Shown: positions 1 through 9,885, numbered from the stretch's first letter. The stretch is DNA of 64,000 bases from Synechococcus sp. CBW1002 (GCF_015840915.1 NZ_CP060398.1:3348001-3412000); one strand, 5' to 3'. Notes: generated by a model not told the origin, from the sequence alone. A program made the numbers and translations.

Positions 1-662
1 CCGCGATCCTGACGCTCACCAAGAGCGGCGCCACCGCTCGCAATGTCAGCAAGTTCAGGCCGAGCACACCGATCCTGGCAATCACCGGTGACGTGGCGGT
101 CGCACGGCAACTGCAACTGGTCTGGGGCGTGACGCCCCTGCTGGTGAAGGAGCAGAACTCCAGCACCAGCACCTTCAGCATGGCGATGGGCATCGCCCGC
201 GAGATGGCTCTGCTCAGCGATGGCGATCTGGTGGTCCAGACCGCCGGCACCCTGGCTGGCATCAGTGGCTCCACCGACTTCATCAAGGTGGGGATCGTCT
301 CGGCAGTGCTGGGCAGGGGCACCGGCGTCGGTGGCGGCTCGGTGAGTGGCCGGGTACGGCTGGCCAGAACCCCGGAAGAGGCCGCCATGCTGCAGGTGGG
401 TGAAATTCTGGTGGTGCCGGAAACCTCCGCCGCCTATGTGGATGCGATCCGCAAGGCCAAGGGGATGATCACCGAAACCGAGGGAAGCGACAGCCATGCC
501 GCCGTGATCGCCGAACGGATCGGCATCCCGGCGATCGTGGGTGTGATCAATGCCACCACGGATCTGCGACAGGGGGAGATCGTCACCCTGGATGTTCCGG
601 AGGGGTTGGTGCACCGTGGTGCTCGCAGCCACAACGCCGACGGTTATCGGTCCATCCTGTAG
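1..662 (+). CDS. pyk: Pyruvate kinase, C-terminal part (5' end outside window)
   Basis: The frame is open from base 3 at the window edge and ends with TAG. The first part reads as the C-terminal allosteric domain of pyruvate kinase (TKSGATARNVSKFRP, then QLVWGVTPLL). It is followed by an appended PEP-utiliser 'mobile' domain with the phospho-His type motif SDSHAAVIAERIGIPAIVG. That fusion is known from cyanobacterial and Bacillus-type pyruvate kinases of about 590 residues. The enzyme makes pyruvate and ATP from PEP and ADP in the cytosol. The catalytic barrel lies upstream of the window, so activity cannot be judged. The next gene starts 18 bases downstream on the same strand, so the two may be co-transcribed. 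Confidence 0.93.
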   Translation, partial: AILTLTKSGATARNVSKFRPSTPILAITGDVAVARQLQLVWGVTPLLVKEQNSSTSTFSMAMGIAREMALLSDGDLVVQTAGTLAGISGSTDFIKVGIVSAVLGRGTGVGGGSVSGRVRLARTPEEAAMLQVGEILVVPETSAAYVDAIRKAKGMITETEGSDSHAAVIAERIGIPAIVGVINATTDLRQGEIVTLDVPEGLVHRGARSHNADGYRSIL

Positions 663-680
663 GTCGGCTGCATCCCCTCC

Positions 681-1910
681 ATGGCCTCGAGACTTCCGCT
701 GGCCGAAACGGTCGGGATGGCGCTCACCACCCTGCGCTCCAACCGGCTGCGCAGCCTGCTCACCATGCTCGGCATCGTGATCGGCAATGCCTCGGTGATC
801 AGCCTGGTGGGGGTGGGTCAGGGAGCCCAGAACCTGGCCGAAGGCCAGCTCAGCACCCTCGGAGCCAACGTGCTGTTTGTGGTGCCGGGCAATAACGACA
901 CCCGTCGTCAGGGCATCGACTTCCCCAAAACGCTGGTGCTGGAGGATGCCGAAGCGATCGCCTCCCAGGTGCCGAGCGTGCGGCGGGTCGCCCCCCAGAT
1001 CACCCTCAGCGAAGTCATCCAGGCAGGCGGTCTGAGCACCTCCGCGTCTGTGTCGGGGGTGACGCCGGAATTCCTGACCGTACGCAGCTTTGATCTCGCC
1101 CAGGGCCGGTTCTTCAACAGCGGCGATCTGAGCTCCGCACGCAATGTGGCCGTGATCGGCCCCGATCTGCGTGACAAGCTCCTGCCCACCGGAGGCGCGA
1201 TCGGCCGGCAACTGCGCATCCGCGATCAGTCGTTTGAGGTGATCGGCGTTCTGGGGGCCAAGGGGGCCGTGTTCGGCTCCAATCAGGACGAAGCCGCCTA
1301 CGTACCCCTGACCACCATGGTGAGCAAACTGAGCGGCCGTGATCCCACCTATGGAGTGAGTCTCAACTTCATCAGCGTGGAAGCCCGCGACGACGACAGC
1401 ATCAACGCCGCCAAGTTTCAGATCACCAACCTGCTGCGCCAGCGCCACCGCCTGCTGCGGGAGGACGACTTCGCCGTGCGCACCCAGAAGGATGCCCTGA
1501 CGATCGTGAGCACGATCACTGGTGGGCTGACCCTGATGCTGGCGGCGATCGGGGCCGTCTCTCTGCTCGTGGGCGGCATCGGCATCATGAACATCATGTT
1601 GGTGTCGGTCAGCGAACGCACCCAGGAGATCGGCCTGCGCAAGGCGCTGGGTGCTCGCAGCAGCGACGTGCTGCGTCAGTTTCTGGTGGAATCCCTGGTG
1701 CTCTCCAGCCTCGGCGGCGTGATCGGCAGTGCCGTGGGACTGGCGGCGGTGGCCGCGGTGGCAACCTTCACACCCCTACCGGCGGCTGTGGGCGCTGGAA
1801 CGGTGCTGATCACCGTGGGGTTGTCGGGATCAATCGGCCTGTTCTTCGGCGTCGTCCCGGCCAGGCGGGCAGCACGGCTGGATCCGATCGTGGCGCTTCG
1901 CAGTCTGTAG
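681..1910 (+). CDS. MacB/FtsX-type ABC transporter permease
   Basis: A 409-aa membrane protein. An N-terminal segment (about residues 9-45: LRSNRLRSLLTMLGIVIGNASVISLVGVG) contains the first transmembrane helix. A periplasmic MacB-PCD-like domain follows to about residue 270. The C-terminal FtsX core has three hydrophobic segments, with the conserved ISLLVGGIGIMNIMLVSVSERTQEIGLRKALGA region. Family members pair with a separate LolD/MacB-type ATPase to export peptides, lipoproteins or macrolides, or to act as mechanotransmitters. No ATPase gene is adjacent, so the partner must be elsewhere. The ATG at 681 is the natural start. Confidence 0.9.
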   Translation: MASRLPLAETVGMALTTLRSNRLRSLLTMLGIVIGNASVISLVGVGQGAQNLAEGQLSTLGANVLFVVPGNNDTRRQGIDFPKTLVLEDAEAIASQVPSVRRVAPQITLSEVIQAGGLSTSASVSGVTPEFLTVRSFDLAQGRFFNSGDLSSARNVAVIGPDLRDKLLPTGGAIGRQLRIRDQSFEVIGVLGAKGAVFGSNQDEAAYVPLTTMVSKLSGRDPTYGVSLNFISVEARDDDSINAAKFQITNLLRQRHRLLREDDFAVRTQKDALTIVSTITGGLTLMLAAIGAVSLLVGGIGIMNIMLVSVSERTQEIGLRKALGARSSDVLRQFLVESLVLSSLGGVIGSAVGLAAVAAVATFTPLPAAVGAGTVLITVGLSGSIGLFFGVVPARRAARLDPIVALRSL

Positions 1911-2054
1911 GGCTCCCCTGCCAACCCCGCGGATGCCCGATCAAGACCGAAGAAACTGTTAAACCCGAAAAAGCGTGGCCATGGTCACCAAACCGAGACG
2001 GGGTTAATGGGTTGATGGTTCCAAGAATCCCACCTGTCTCTGGCCTTGGAACTG

Positions 2055-2327
2055 ATGTCCTGTGGATATCGCAACACCACAGAGCGCATGGTGATCGTGC
2101 GCTGCTGTGGACCGGATCAGTTTTACCTGGAACGCGTGGTGTTCCCCTTTGAGCTGCTCAGCTTTCACTGCCCCCCCGAGGGCGACGTGGAAATCTGGAC
2201 CCATGGGCTCGGGGGACCGGAACTTCTGGAGCGTCTTCAGGGTCGTGAACTGCTGATCGAACAGCCCTTCAGCCCAACCACCATGAACCTGACCCCCGCG
2301 CCCACCCCCTGGCTTCAGACCGGCTGA
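2055..2327 (+). CDS. DUF1830 family small protein
   Basis: A roughly 90-aa soluble protein of the cyanobacterial DUF1830 family: CGYRNTTERMVIVRC, then FYLERVVFPFELLSFHCPPEGDVEIWTHG. The function of the family is unknown. The ATG at 2055 is preferred over a TTG nine bases upstream, although neither has a strong ribosome-binding site. It stands alone between the ABC permease and ftsH. Confidence 0.75.
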   Translation: MSCGYRNTTERMVIVRCCGPDQFYLERVVFPFELLSFHCPPEGDVEIWTHGLGGPELLERLQGRELLIEQPFSPTTMNLTPAPTPWLQTG

Positions 2328-2428
2328 TCCAGCTTCAGCGCTGGCCACGCGATGGCAAGGAGCATTTGAAGAACTTTCTCCAGTTGGCGCTGTCGCAGCG
2401 TTACAGTTGGTAAGAATTACTCTCAGGT

Positions 2429-4411
2429 ATGAACCAGCGCTGGCGTCTGATCGCTCTCTGGCTGCTACCGCTGGCTGTGGCCGGCTTTCTCGCCTGGCAA
2501 CTGCTTGGCAGCGGGGTCACTTCCCGGCTCCAGCCCGATGGCACCGCAGCGGCACCCCGAAACACGGCGGTGGCCCGCATGAGTTATGGGCGGTTTCTCG
2601 ACTATGTCGATGCCGGTCGTGTGACGGCCGTCGACATTTTTGATGGAGGCCGCAGTGCCGTGATCGAAGCTGTTGACCCCGACCTTGACAACAGGGTTCA
2701 GCGCCTCAGGGTTGATCTGCCCGGGGTGGCACCTGAGCTGGTGAACAAGCTCAAGGAGCAAGGCATCAGCTTTGACATTCATCCTCCAAAGAATGCTCCT
2801 CCTGTTCTGGGCCTGCTCGGCAATCTGCTCTTTCCGCTCCTCCTGATCGGCTCGCTGATCTTCCTGGCCCGTCGCTCCTCGGGCATGCCTGGTGGTCCTG
2901 GCCAGGCGATGCAGTTCGGCAAGACCAAAGCCCGTTTCGCCATGGAAGCCGAAACCGGCGTCAAATTCGACGATGTGGCCGGTGTGGAAGAAGCCAAACA
3001 GGATCTCCAGGAGGTCGTGACCTTTCTGAAGACCCCTGAACGCTTCACCTCGGTCGGGGCCAAGATTCCCAAGGGTGTGCTTCTGGTGGGCCCTCCCGGC
3101 ACCGGCAAAACTCTGCTCGCCAAGGCGATCGCTGGGGAGGCAGGCGTGCCGTTCTTCTCGCTTTCAGGATCCGAGTTCGTCGAGATGTTCGTTGGCGTCG
3201 GAGCCAGCCGTGTGCGTGACCTCTTCAAGCGCGCCAAGGAAAACAGTCCGTGTCTGATCTTTATCGACGAGATCGATGCGGTGGGTCGTCAGCGCGGCGC
3301 CGGCATCGGAGGCGGCAACGACGAGCGGGAGCAGACCCTCAACCAGCTGCTCACTGAGATGGACGGCTTTGAGGGGAACAGCGGCATCATCATCATCGCT
3401 GCCACCAACCGAGCGGATGTCCTCGATTCAGCCCTGATGCGACCGGGTCGCTTCGACCGTCAGGTTCAGGTGGATGTCCCTGACATCAAAGGTCGTCTCG
3501 CTGTGCTGAAGGTTCACAGCCGCGACAAAACCCTCGCCGATGATGTGAGTCTTGAGACCATTGCCCGCCGCACCCCCGGCTTCTCCGGCGCTGATCTCGC
3601 AAATCTGCTCAATGAGGCTGCCATCCTGACGGCCCGTCGCCGCAAACAGGCCACCGGCCTCGCCGAGATTGACGACGCTGTTGATCGGGTGATTGCCGGT
3701 ATGGAGGGCAAACCACTCACCGATGGGCGCAGCAAACGGCTGATTGCCTACCACGAAGTTGGCCATGCCTTGGTGGGAACCCTTGTCAAAGCCCATGACC
3801 CTGTGCAGAAGGTCACCCTGATCCCTCGCGGTCAGGCCCAGGGGCTCACCTGGTTCTCTCCGGATGAGGAGCAGATGCTGGTAAGCAGGGCACAGCTGCG
3901 GGCCCGCATCATGGGGGCCCTGGGTGGTCGAGCCGCAGAGGATGTGGTGTTCGGCCACTCGGAGGTCACCACGGGAGCCGGTGGTGACATTCAGCAGGTG
4001 GCCTCCATCGCCCGCCAGATGGTGACCCGCTTCGGCATGAGTGATCTGGGCCAGGTGTCGTTTGAGGCCGGTAATCAGGAGGTATTCCTGGGCCGTGACC
4101 TGATGACCCGCAATGATGGCTCCGATCGGCTGGCCAGCAAGATCGATGACGCCGTTCGCCAGATCGTGCAGACGGCTTACGCCGAAACGGTGGCCTTGGT
4201 GGCCCAGCACCGAGACTGCATGGATCGAGTGGTTGAACTTCTGATCGAAAAAGAATCCCTCAATGGTGACGAGTTCCGTGCCATCGTTTCGGAATTTGCT
4301 CAGATTCCCGAGAAAGAGCGCTTCTCTCCACTGCTGCAGAGCGAGGCTCTAAACCAGGACAGCGCTTCTAGCCCTGGAGGTATTGAGCCGGAACCAGCTG
4401 TTCAGGCATGA
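2429..4411 (+). CDS. ftsH: ATP-dependent zinc metalloprotease FtsH
   Basis: A 660-aa membrane-anchored AAA+ protease. It has two N-terminal membrane helices (about residues 7-27 and 127-147) around a lumenal/periplasmic domain. Walker A is GPPGTGKT at 221-228, Walker B LIFIDEID at about 276-283, the second region of homology is near 327-345, and the zinc site is HEVGH at 442-446. In cyanobacteria FtsH hexamers degrade damaged membrane proteins, notably photosystem II D1. Which paralogue (FtsH1-4) this is cannot be settled by eye. The first Ala of the usual HEAGH is Val here, still within HExxH. A strong bidirectional terminator separates it from convergent clpP. Confidence 0.96.
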   Translation: MNQRWRLIALWLLPLAVAGFLAWQLLGSGVTSRLQPDGTAAAPRNTAVARMSYGRFLDYVDAGRVTAVDIFDGGRSAVIEAVDPDLDNRVQRLRVDLPGVAPELVNKLKEQGISFDIHPPKNAPPVLGLLGNLLFPLLLIGSLIFLARRSSGMPGGPGQAMQFGKTKARFAMEAETGVKFDDVAGVEEAKQDLQEVVTFLKTPERFTSVGAKIPKGVLLVGPPGTGKTLLAKAIAGEAGVPFFSLSGSEFVEMFVGVGASRVRDLFKRAKENSPCLIFIDEIDAVGRQRGAGIGGGNDEREQTLNQLLTEMDGFEGNSGIIIIAATNRADVLDSALMRPGRFDRQVQVDVPDIKGRLAVLKVHSRDKTLADDVSLETIARRTPGFSGADLANLLNEAAILTARRRKQATGLAEIDDAVDRVIAGMEGKPLTDGRSKRLIAYHEVGHALVGTLVKAHDPVQKVTLIPRGQAQGLTWFSPDEEQMLVSRAQLRARIMGALGGRAAEDVVFGHSEVTTGAGGDIQQVASIARQMVTRFGMSDLGQVSFEAGNQEVFLGRDLMTRNDGSDRLASKIDDAVRQIVQTAYAETVALVAQHRDCMDRVVELLIEKESLNGDEFRAIVSEFAQIPEKERFSPLLQSEALNQDSASSPGGIEPEPAVQA

Positions 4412-4473
4412 GCATTTTCGGCGGCTGCCTTTGAGGACCAGCTAAGCGACATCAGAATTTGAACGTCACCCAT

Positions 4474-4501
4474 AAAAAGCCCGCCATATGGCGGGCTTTT
4501 T
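4474..4501. terminator. Bidirectional intrinsic terminator between ftsH and clpP
   Basis: A perfect 12-bp stem (AAAAAGCCCGCC / GGCGGGCTTTTT) with an ATAT loop, having an A-tract on one side and a T-tract on the other. It can therefore stop transcripts from both convergent genes. Confidence 0.9.
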
Positions 4502-4646
4502 CGTTGCGATTGGGTGGAAGAAGCCCTGTGTTCAGTACAGCGTCGTAGAGACGCAGAGTGACTCAACGACTCAGGGCGAATCTCGAAGCAGGATCTTCAG
4601 GGCAGCGAGCTGAGCGGGAAGCAGGACCCATCGCCGAAAACAGGGC

Positions 4647-5237
4647 TCAGAGGGCACGGACTGGGCGCTTGTCAATGACCTTGTCGATCAGGCCATAGTC
4701 GACAGCCTCGGCTGGAGACATGAAGAAATCGCGATCCGTGTCTTCCTCAATGCGGGGGAGGGGCTGGCCTGTGCGATCGGAAAGCTCCTGGTTGAGCTTC
4801 TTTTTGAGATAAAGAATTTCATCCGCCTGAATCCGGATGTCACTGGCCTGGCCGCGGGCACCACCCAGGGGCTGGTGAATCATGATCCTGGAATGGGTGA
4901 GGCTGCTGCGCTTGCCCTTGGTGCCAGCGCAGAGCAGGAACGCACCCATCGAGGCCGCCAGGCCAAGACACACGGTCTGCACATCTGGTTTGATGTGCTG
5001 CATCGTGTCGAAGATGCCGAGGCCATCGTAGACGGAACCTCCTGGAGAGTTGATGTAGAGGAAAATGTCCTTGTCCGGGTCCTCGGCTTCGAGGAACAGA
5101 AGCTGGGCCACCACACGGTTGGCAGATTCGGCCGTGACGGGTTCGCCAAGGAAGATGATCCGCTCGCGCAACAGGCGCGAGTAGATGTCAAAGGCGCGCT
5201 CTCCCCGTCCCGACTCTTCGATCACGATCGGGATCAT
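4647..5237 (-). CDS. clpP: ATP-dependent Clp protease proteolytic subunit
   Basis: A 196-aa ClpP. The triad is visible: Ser96 in LAASMGAF, His121 in MIHQPLGG, and the Asp of [11 protein letters not shown] (about residue 170). The N-terminus [23 protein letters not shown] is typical of processed ClpP rings. It forms a tetradecameric protease with ClpX/ClpC. Cyanobacteria carry several clpP paralogues and the number is not assigned here. It converges on ftsH and is divergent from thf1. Confidence 0.96.
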   Translation of the reverse strand: MIPIVIEESGRGERAFDIYSRLLRERIIFLGEPVTAESANRVVAQLLFLEAEDPDKDIFLYINSPGGSVYDGLGIFDTMQHIKPDVQTVCLGLAASMGAFLLCAGTKGKRSSLTHSRIMIHQPLGGARGQASDIRIQADEILYLKKKLNQELSDRTGQPLPRIEEDTDRDFFMSPAEAVDYGLIDKVIDKRPVRAL

Positions 5238-5362
5238 GGGCTGGGAACGATGGCTGGCGCGATCCTACTGATCCAGGAGTGGCAACGGAATCGGCAAAGC
5301 ACGAACAGATCCGGGCCCCGCAGGCAGCAGCGCTATGGTCAGAACCACACTGCCCGAGGAGC

Positions 5363-6094
5363 GTGAGCGCCTGCCTCACCGTCGCCGATAGCAAGCGCGT
5401 CTTTCATCGCGCCTTCCCCCATGTGATCGCACCCCTCTACCGGCGCATGGTGGACGAACTGCTGGTGGAGCTGCATCTGCTCAGCCGGCAGAAAGGATTT
5501 CAGGCCGATTCCCTGTTTGCCGCCGGGCTGATGCAGGTGTTTGACGGCTTCTCCAAGGGGTACCGGCCCCCTGAACAGCGCGACAGACTCCTGGAGGCCC
5601 TCTGCACCTCTTCGGGCTTCGACGCCACCCGCCTGCGCGAGCTCCGCGATGGCGCCATGGCCGCCATGGGCGAGCACAGTGTCGACGAGGTCAAGCAATG
5701 GATCGAACAGCAGGGTGCCGGAGCCCCCGAGCCGGTCGCCACGGTGCTGGCCAATGTGAAGCGTGCCGATTTCCATTACTCCCGCCTGATGGCCGTCGGT
5801 CTGCTGAGCCTGCTGGAGAAGGCTCGCGGAGCCGAGTCCCTGGATCCCCAGGCCCTGCGCCAGTCAGCCCACGATGTGGGAGAGGCCATGGGCCTCTTGC
5901 GTGAGCGCCTCGACAAGGACCTGACGCTCTACACCAGCAACCTCGAAAAGATGGCCCAGGCGGTCGAGCTGATGGAGGAGACCGTCGCTGCCGATCGGCG
6001 TCGCCGTGAACGCCAGGCAATCGCCACGGAGCAGGAGCGAGAGATCGCCAGTGAGGTCAAGGGTTCAGATCAAGGTGTCCCGTCAGCAGGCTGA
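5363..6094 (+). CDS. thf1: Thylakoid formation protein Thf1/Psb29
   Basis: About 243 aa. The hallmark start TVADSKRVFHRAFPHVIAPLYRRMVDELLVELHLLSRQKGFQ is characteristic of Psb29/Thf1. The tail is a charged coiled coil (from about LDKDLTLYTSNLEKM to the end). The protein assists photosystem II biogenesis and stability and is linked to FtsH in thylakoids. The GTG at 5363 is chosen because family homology begins right after it. The GAGGAG just upstream is unusually close, and an in-frame GTG at 5279 is an alternative. Its last 38 bases overlap the convergent downstream gene. Confidence 0.9.
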   Translation: MSACLTVADSKRVFHRAFPHVIAPLYRRMVDELLVELHLLSRQKGFQADSLFAAGLMQVFDGFSKGYRPPEQRDRLLEALCTSSGFDATRLRELRDGAMAAMGEHSVDEVKQWIEQQGAGAPEPVATVLANVKRADFHYSRLMAVGLLSLLEKARGAESLDPQALRQSAHDVGEAMGLLRERLDKDLTLYTSNLEKMAQAVELMEETVAADRRRRERQAIATEQEREIASEVKGSDQGVPSAG

Positions 6095-7454
6095 GGGGAT
6101 CTGGGTTGCGTCCCGCCTGATCTGCCAAGGCGGTCACTTCCAGTCGACTGGCCGAGCGGATCACGGCCGGTAATGCAGGAGGAAGCAACCCTCGTTCCTC
6201 CAGCTCGGCAGGTTGCAGACGCAGGCTCAGCTGGCTGAGACGTCTGGCCTCAGGGGGCAGGGCCTCCGCCAGTGCGGACTCCTGGACGGCCGTCTTAGGC
6301 AGCGGGCCAAGAAAGAACTGCAGCTCGGGAGCCGCACCGCGCACACTCACCCAGCGCCAGCCTCCGATCACCACCCCATCCTCTCGGGTCCAGGTGGCCG
6401 TGGGGAGTGGGTCGGCCGTTGCGGTGGCCATGATCTGCAGCCCTTGCTCTTCCAGAGCGCTCCGCAGGGCAGACAGGATCGTGATCCAGGCCTTGCGATC
6501 GGACCCAACCGCCAGCTGCAGTTCCAGGGCGGCCTGGAAGGGGCCTGAGGCGAGAGGACGGACCCGCAGACGGAAGGGAGCCTGACGCAAGAGTGGTAAC
6601 TGGGCCGGGCCCATGCCATAACGAGCGGCCAGCGGATCCCGGATCAGTTGCCGTGCCAGCAGGGACTGCAGCACCAGATCGAGGGACGAGCCCCGCAATT
6701 CCAGCAGCACGTCCGAGGCGAGGGGAAGGGGAGTTGCTGGGCCGCGCTCCGCGCTGGCGGCCACCACAGAACCGGGACCTGAGAGCAGCCCTGTCGCCGC
6801 CGCAGCCTCTCCACTCCATGCCAGGCCGGCTCCAGCCAGGTTGAGATTCAGACAGCCCTCCTGAAAGCGCTGCAGCAGCGGAGCCACGGGTCCAGCGATC
6901 TCCGCCAGGGCGGTGGGAGTCCAGAAGACAGCCTGGGAGGTTTCCAGTCGCTGAAGGCAGACCCTCTCCAGACCCCGCAGGGGGCGGGGACGGCTGCTCA
7001 GCTGCTGGCTCAGCCACTGACGTGTGAGGGGATCGGGCGCGAGCAACAGAAGATCGTCCACCACCAGCATCTGAGCCGGTCTGGACGCAGTCGGGATCCC
7101 AGCAAGGGCTGCAGCCGGCAGGGCCAGCACCACGCCACCGTCACCATTGCGGCTCCAGAGCTGCCACCAGGGAGTGCGCTGCTGCCGCCAGACACGCTCG
7201 GCCAAGGGCTTGCCAAGCCGCTCCTGCCAGAGGGTCGGCACAGGCCGCTGGGGAGTGGCTGAAAAACTCTGGATCAGGGCAGCCAGGGCCATCACCCGCT
7301 CGAGCCCCTGGGCACGGGGACGGGGCTGACGCTGCAGCTGCCAGACAGGTAACAGGATCAGCAACAACAGGGTCAGTGCTGTGATCCGTAGAGGAATCCG
7401 GGGAGATTGAGGCCGGACCCATGGGTAACGGGCCAGCAAGGGAAGCCGGTCCAT
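6057..7454 (-). CDS. Membrane-anchored protein of unknown function
   Basis: About 465 aa from the ATG at 7454; a GTG at 7496 would add 14 residues. There is one N-terminal hydrophobic helix (RITALTLLLLILLPVWQL) followed by a large extracytoplasmic region rich in Leu, Ala and Pro with no motif I recognise. It may be a cyanobacterial DUF3352-like protein, but that is only an impression. It overlaps the 3' end of thf1 by 38 bases and lies 60 bases downstream of a small membrane-protein gene on the same strand. Confidence 0.6.
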   Translation of the reverse strand: MDRLPLLARYPWVRPQSPRIPLRITALTLLLLILLPVWQLQRQPRPRAQGLERVMALAALIQSFSATPQRPVPTLWQERLGKPLAERVWRQQRTPWWQLWSRNGDGGVVLALPAAALAGIPTASRPAQMLVVDDLLLLAPDPLTRQWLSQQLSSRPRPLRGLERVCLQRLETSQAVFWTPTALAEIAGPVAPLLQRFQEGCLNLNLAGAGLAWSGEAAAATGLLSGPGSVVAASAERGPATPLPLASDVLLELRGSSLDLVLQSLLARQLIRDPLAARYGMGPAQLPLLRQAPFRLRVRPLASGPFQAALELQLAVGSDRKAWITILSALRSALEEQGLQIMATATADPLPTATWTREDGVVIGGWRWVSVRGAAPELQFFLGPLPKTAVQESALAEALPPEARRLSQLSLRLQPAELEERGLLPPALPAVIRSASRLEVTALADQAGRNPDPLSLLTGHLDLNP

Positions 7455-7514
7455 CAGGCGCTGGCTTGGTCTACGGCTGGCTTGGTCTGCGGGCACGCTG
7501 CCATAGCGAAGGTG

Positions 7515-7742
7515 TCACCGTGGTGGCTTCGGGGAAGCCGATCGTGCTGGGGCAGCTGCAGACTTGCCTTTGACGCCTCCCCTTCTGTCTTGACCAGCCT
7601 GAACGCGTTCGTGAGCGTAACGCCGGCGACGGTCGCGCCACTCAATCGCCGAGAGATAGATCACCCCAACGCTCACAAAGAGCAACAGAACCACGGCGGT
7701 CAGCGCCAGCAGATTGGAGCCGCCGAAGGTCGCTTCAGGCAC
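7515..7742 (-). CDS. Small single-helix membrane protein, unknown
   Basis: 75 aa. Residues about 9-32 (NLLALTAVVLLLFVSVGVIYLSA) form one membrane helix, followed by a basic cytoplasmic tail (EWRDRRRRYAHERV, then a Lys/Arg/Pro/Ala-rich end). It starts 20 bases after petN on the same strand, so it is probably co-transcribed and may act at the thylakoid. I do not recognise a named family. Confidence 0.55.
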   Translation of the reverse strand: MPEATFGGSNLLALTAVVLLLFVSVGVIYLSAIEWRDRRRRYAHERVQAGQDRRGGVKGKSAAAPARSASPKPPR

Positions 7743-7761
7743 GGGATGTGGAGGGAGAGTT

Positions 7762-7863
7762 TCAGAAATTCAAGGTGCCGTCGCCATTGCGGCCCCACAC
7801 CACCATGGCGATCGAGAAGCTGAAGATGGCAGCAAGCGAAGCCCAGCCCAGGGTGATCAGCAT
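7762..7863 (-). CDS. petN: Cytochrome b6-f complex subunit PetN (33 aa)
   Basis: [33 protein letters not shown] fits the PetN pattern: a single helix with the near-invariant [11 protein letters not shown] ending. PetN is an essential peripheral helix of the b6f dimer that carries electrons between the photosystems. Family length is 29-33 aa, which argues for the ATG at 7863. An upstream in-frame ATG at 7884 would add seven residues. It is divergent from clpS. Confidence 0.9.
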   Translation of the reverse strand: MLITLGWASLAAIFSFSIAMVVWGRNGDGTLNF

Positions 7864-8058
7864 CGGATCAGGAATTGTCGTCATCCCACTGTAGCCAGAC
7901 ATGGGGCAGGCCACCGGCACAGCTCGGGGCACTCGCGCCCCACAATGGGGTTCGACTCCCACGCTGCCATCGGTCCAGCCGATTTGCTCGGTCCGGCCGA
8001 CCCGTCGTCACGTCTCCGGCCCGCGTCAGGGGCCCTGCCGTCTCCTCCCGCTCGTTCC

Positions 8059-8430
8059 ATGGCCCACGGTTCCCCTTCGTCCCTCGGCTCTCCTTCGTCT
8101 GACGGTTCCGCCTTGCCCCTCGGTCTGACCCGTGCCACCGTCACGACTCCCGGCACGGCAACACGATCAGCCACGCTGCTGGAGCGGGCTCCCTACCCCG
8201 AAGCGCGGGTGGTTGTGCTCGACGACGACATCAATACCTTCCAGCACGTGGTGGAGTGCCTGGTGCGTCACATTCCCGGCATGCTCACCGATCGAGCCTG
8301 GGACCTGGCGCACCGGATCGACGGTGAGGGTTCGGCGGTGGTCTGGACTGGTCCCCTGGAGCAGGCGGAGCTCTACCACCAGCTGCTCGCCGCCGAGGGC
8401 CTCACCATGGCCCCATTGCAACGGGACTGA
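8059..8430 (+). CDS. clpS: ClpS-like adaptor protein (ClpS2 type)
   Basis: 123 aa. A variable Ser/Pro/Thr-rich N-terminal tail (about 45 residues) precedes the ClpS core RVVVLDDDINTFQHVVECLVRHIPGMLTDRAWDLAHRIDGEGSAVVWTGPLEQAELYHQLL. In ClpS1 the DD-N motif is usually HNDPVN; VLDDDINTFQHV is the form I associate with cyanobacterial ClpS2. The adaptor hands N-degron substrates to ClpC/ClpP. The open frame extends upstream, but conservation does not, so the ATG at 8059 is used. Confidence 0.85.
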   Translation: MAHGSPSSLGSPSSDGSALPLGLTRATVTTPGTATRSATLLERAPYPEARVVVLDDDINTFQHVVECLVRHIPGMLTDRAWDLAHRIDGEGSAVVWTGPLEQAELYHQLLAAEGLTMAPLQRD

Positions 8431-8466
8431 CGCTGGGGACTGAAATCATTCCGGAGGGATCAAGCC

Positions 8467-8742
8467 ATGGGCCGCGTGGTGATCACCCACAGCACCTATG
8501 TGGAAGGGCTGGTCCCGCTGCTGCGACAACTGGCCCGCCAGCCGGGCATCGACACGATCACCCCGGCGGTGATCAGCCGCGTACGGGGGCGAAGCCCTTT
8601 GCTGCGCCTGCGGGTCTCAACGCCGATCACGGGGGGGCACAAGCTGGTGGCCCGCCGCGGCAGCACGGCCCAGGAGGTGTTTGTGGTCACCAGCTGGAGT
8701 CGCGAACGTCTCCAGGAGGCCCTCGACAGCCTGACGGCCTGA
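8467..8742 (+). CDS. DUF2103 domain protein
   Basis: 91 aa, mostly beta/alpha: GRVVITHSTYVEGLVPLLRQL, then ITGGHKLVARRGSTAQEVFVVT. This matches the cyanobacterial DUF2103 family, described as predicted metal-binding; its role is unknown. A GGAGG nine bases before the ATG gives a clear ribosome-binding site. It follows clpS by 36 bases and is probably co-transcribed. Confidence 0.75.
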   Translation: MGRVVITHSTYVEGLVPLLRQLARQPGIDTITPAVISRVRGRSPLLRLRVSTPITGGHKLVARRGSTAQEVFVVTSWSRERLQEALDSLTA

Positions 8743-8758
8743 AACCTGCCGGGAACCG

Positions 8759-9157
8759 TCAGCCATCCGCCATCAGCAGCTCACCGCTGCTGCTGCGTTC
8801 AAACACCGCCGGCGCCGTGAAGCGGGCATAGGCACCTCCCTGCCGGAACCACTCCGCCTCCACCAGCTGCAGCTGCTGGGGCTCGATCTGCCACTGCTCC
8901 GCCAGATAGGCGCTGTAGCTGGCCAGAGGCAGCTGGGCTGCCTGCCAGTGCACCACCGCAAAAGCGAGGGCCCGCACCCGCACCACCCCCTCATTGCTCT
9001 CCTGGATCTCCTCCTCAAGCAGAAAGGTACGGAATCGGCCAACAGCTTCACGGCCCTCGAGGCAGTACTTCCGCAGGTAGAGCTGACGAGCCCTGGGGAA
9101 GACAGGCCCGGGAGCCAGGCCAAGCAACTGATTGAACGCGTTCTGGAACTCACCCAT
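8759..9157 (-). CDS. Conserved-looking cyanobacterial protein, unknown
   Basis: 132 aa from the ATG at 9157, which has CCGGAG eight bases upstream; the frame remains open to 9292. The sequence (EFQNAFNQLLGLAPGPVFPRARQLYLRKYCLEGREAVGRFRTFLLEEEIQESNEGVVRVRALAFAVVHW) looks alpha-helical and well structured but matches no family I can name. It is divergent from the nitroreductase gene. Confidence 0.6.
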   Translation of the reverse strand: MGEFQNAFNQLLGLAPGPVFPRARQLYLRKYCLEGREAVGRFRTFLLEEEIQESNEGVVRVRALAFAVVHWQAAQLPLASYSAYLAEQWQIEPQQLQLVEAEWFRQGGAYARFTAPAVFERSSSGELLMADG

Positions 9158-9237
9158 CACCACACTCCGGGATTCGACCCTCAGAATGATGCGGCCCATC
9201 ACCAACCACGCGGTGAGGGTTGCTGCCCTCCTACCCA

Positions 9238-9885
9238 ATGTCCCTGCCCCCGTCTGAGCTCCTGCAGGCCCTGAACTGGCGCTATGCCACAAAAGTCTTT
9301 GATCGGTCCCGCCGCATCGACGCCCAGACCTGGGCTGCTCTTGAGCAGACTCTGGTGCTGAGCCCGTCCAGCTACGGGCTGCAGCCCTGGAAATTCCTGG
9401 TGATCACAGATCCGGGCTTGCGCCTGCAGTTGCGCCCCCACTCCTGGGATCAGAGTCAGGTCACCGACTGCTCCCACCTTGTTGTGTTCCTGCGCCAGCA
9501 GACCATCGGAGCCGCGGAACTGGACCGACTGATTCAACGGACCAGCGAAGTGCGCGGCGTCCCGGTGGAACAGCTGGCGTTTTATCGAGAAATGATGCAG
9601 AAGGATCTGGTCGACGGGCCCCGCAGCGAGCAGATCGAACGCTGGGCCAGCAATCAGGTCTACATCGCCCTGGGAACCTTCATGACCGCCTCTGCCCTGC
9701 TGGGGGTGGACACCTGTCCGATCGAAGGCTTCAGCCCCACGGACTACGACCGCATCCTGGATCTGGAGACCAGTGGCTACCGCTCCTGTGTGGTCTGCGC
9801 GGCTGGCTATCGCCAGCCAGACGACAAGTACGCCAGGCTGGCCAAGGTGCGCTATCGCGGCAGCAGCCTGATCGAGCGACTCTGA
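9238..9885 (+). CDS. Nitroreductase-family NAD(P)H-dependent oxidoreductase
   Basis: About 215 aa from ATG 9238. It has the NfsB-like start LLQALNWRYATKVFDRSRRID, the FMN-binding stretch LVLSPSSYGLQPWKFLVI, and a C-terminal DTCPIEGF..YRSCVVCAAGYRQPDDKYARLAKVR. Family members are homodimeric flavoproteins that reduce quinones, nitro compounds or flavins. The true substrate is unknown. Confidence 0.88.
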   Translation: MSLPPSELLQALNWRYATKVFDRSRRIDAQTWAALEQTLVLSPSSYGLQPWKFLVITDPGLRLQLRPHSWDQSQVTDCSHLVVFLRQQTIGAAELDRLIQRTSEVRGVPVEQLAFYREMMQKDLVDGPRSEQIERWASNQVYIALGTFMTASALLGVDTCPIEGFSPTDYDRILDLETSGYRSCVVCAAGYRQPDDKYARLAKVRYRGSSLIERL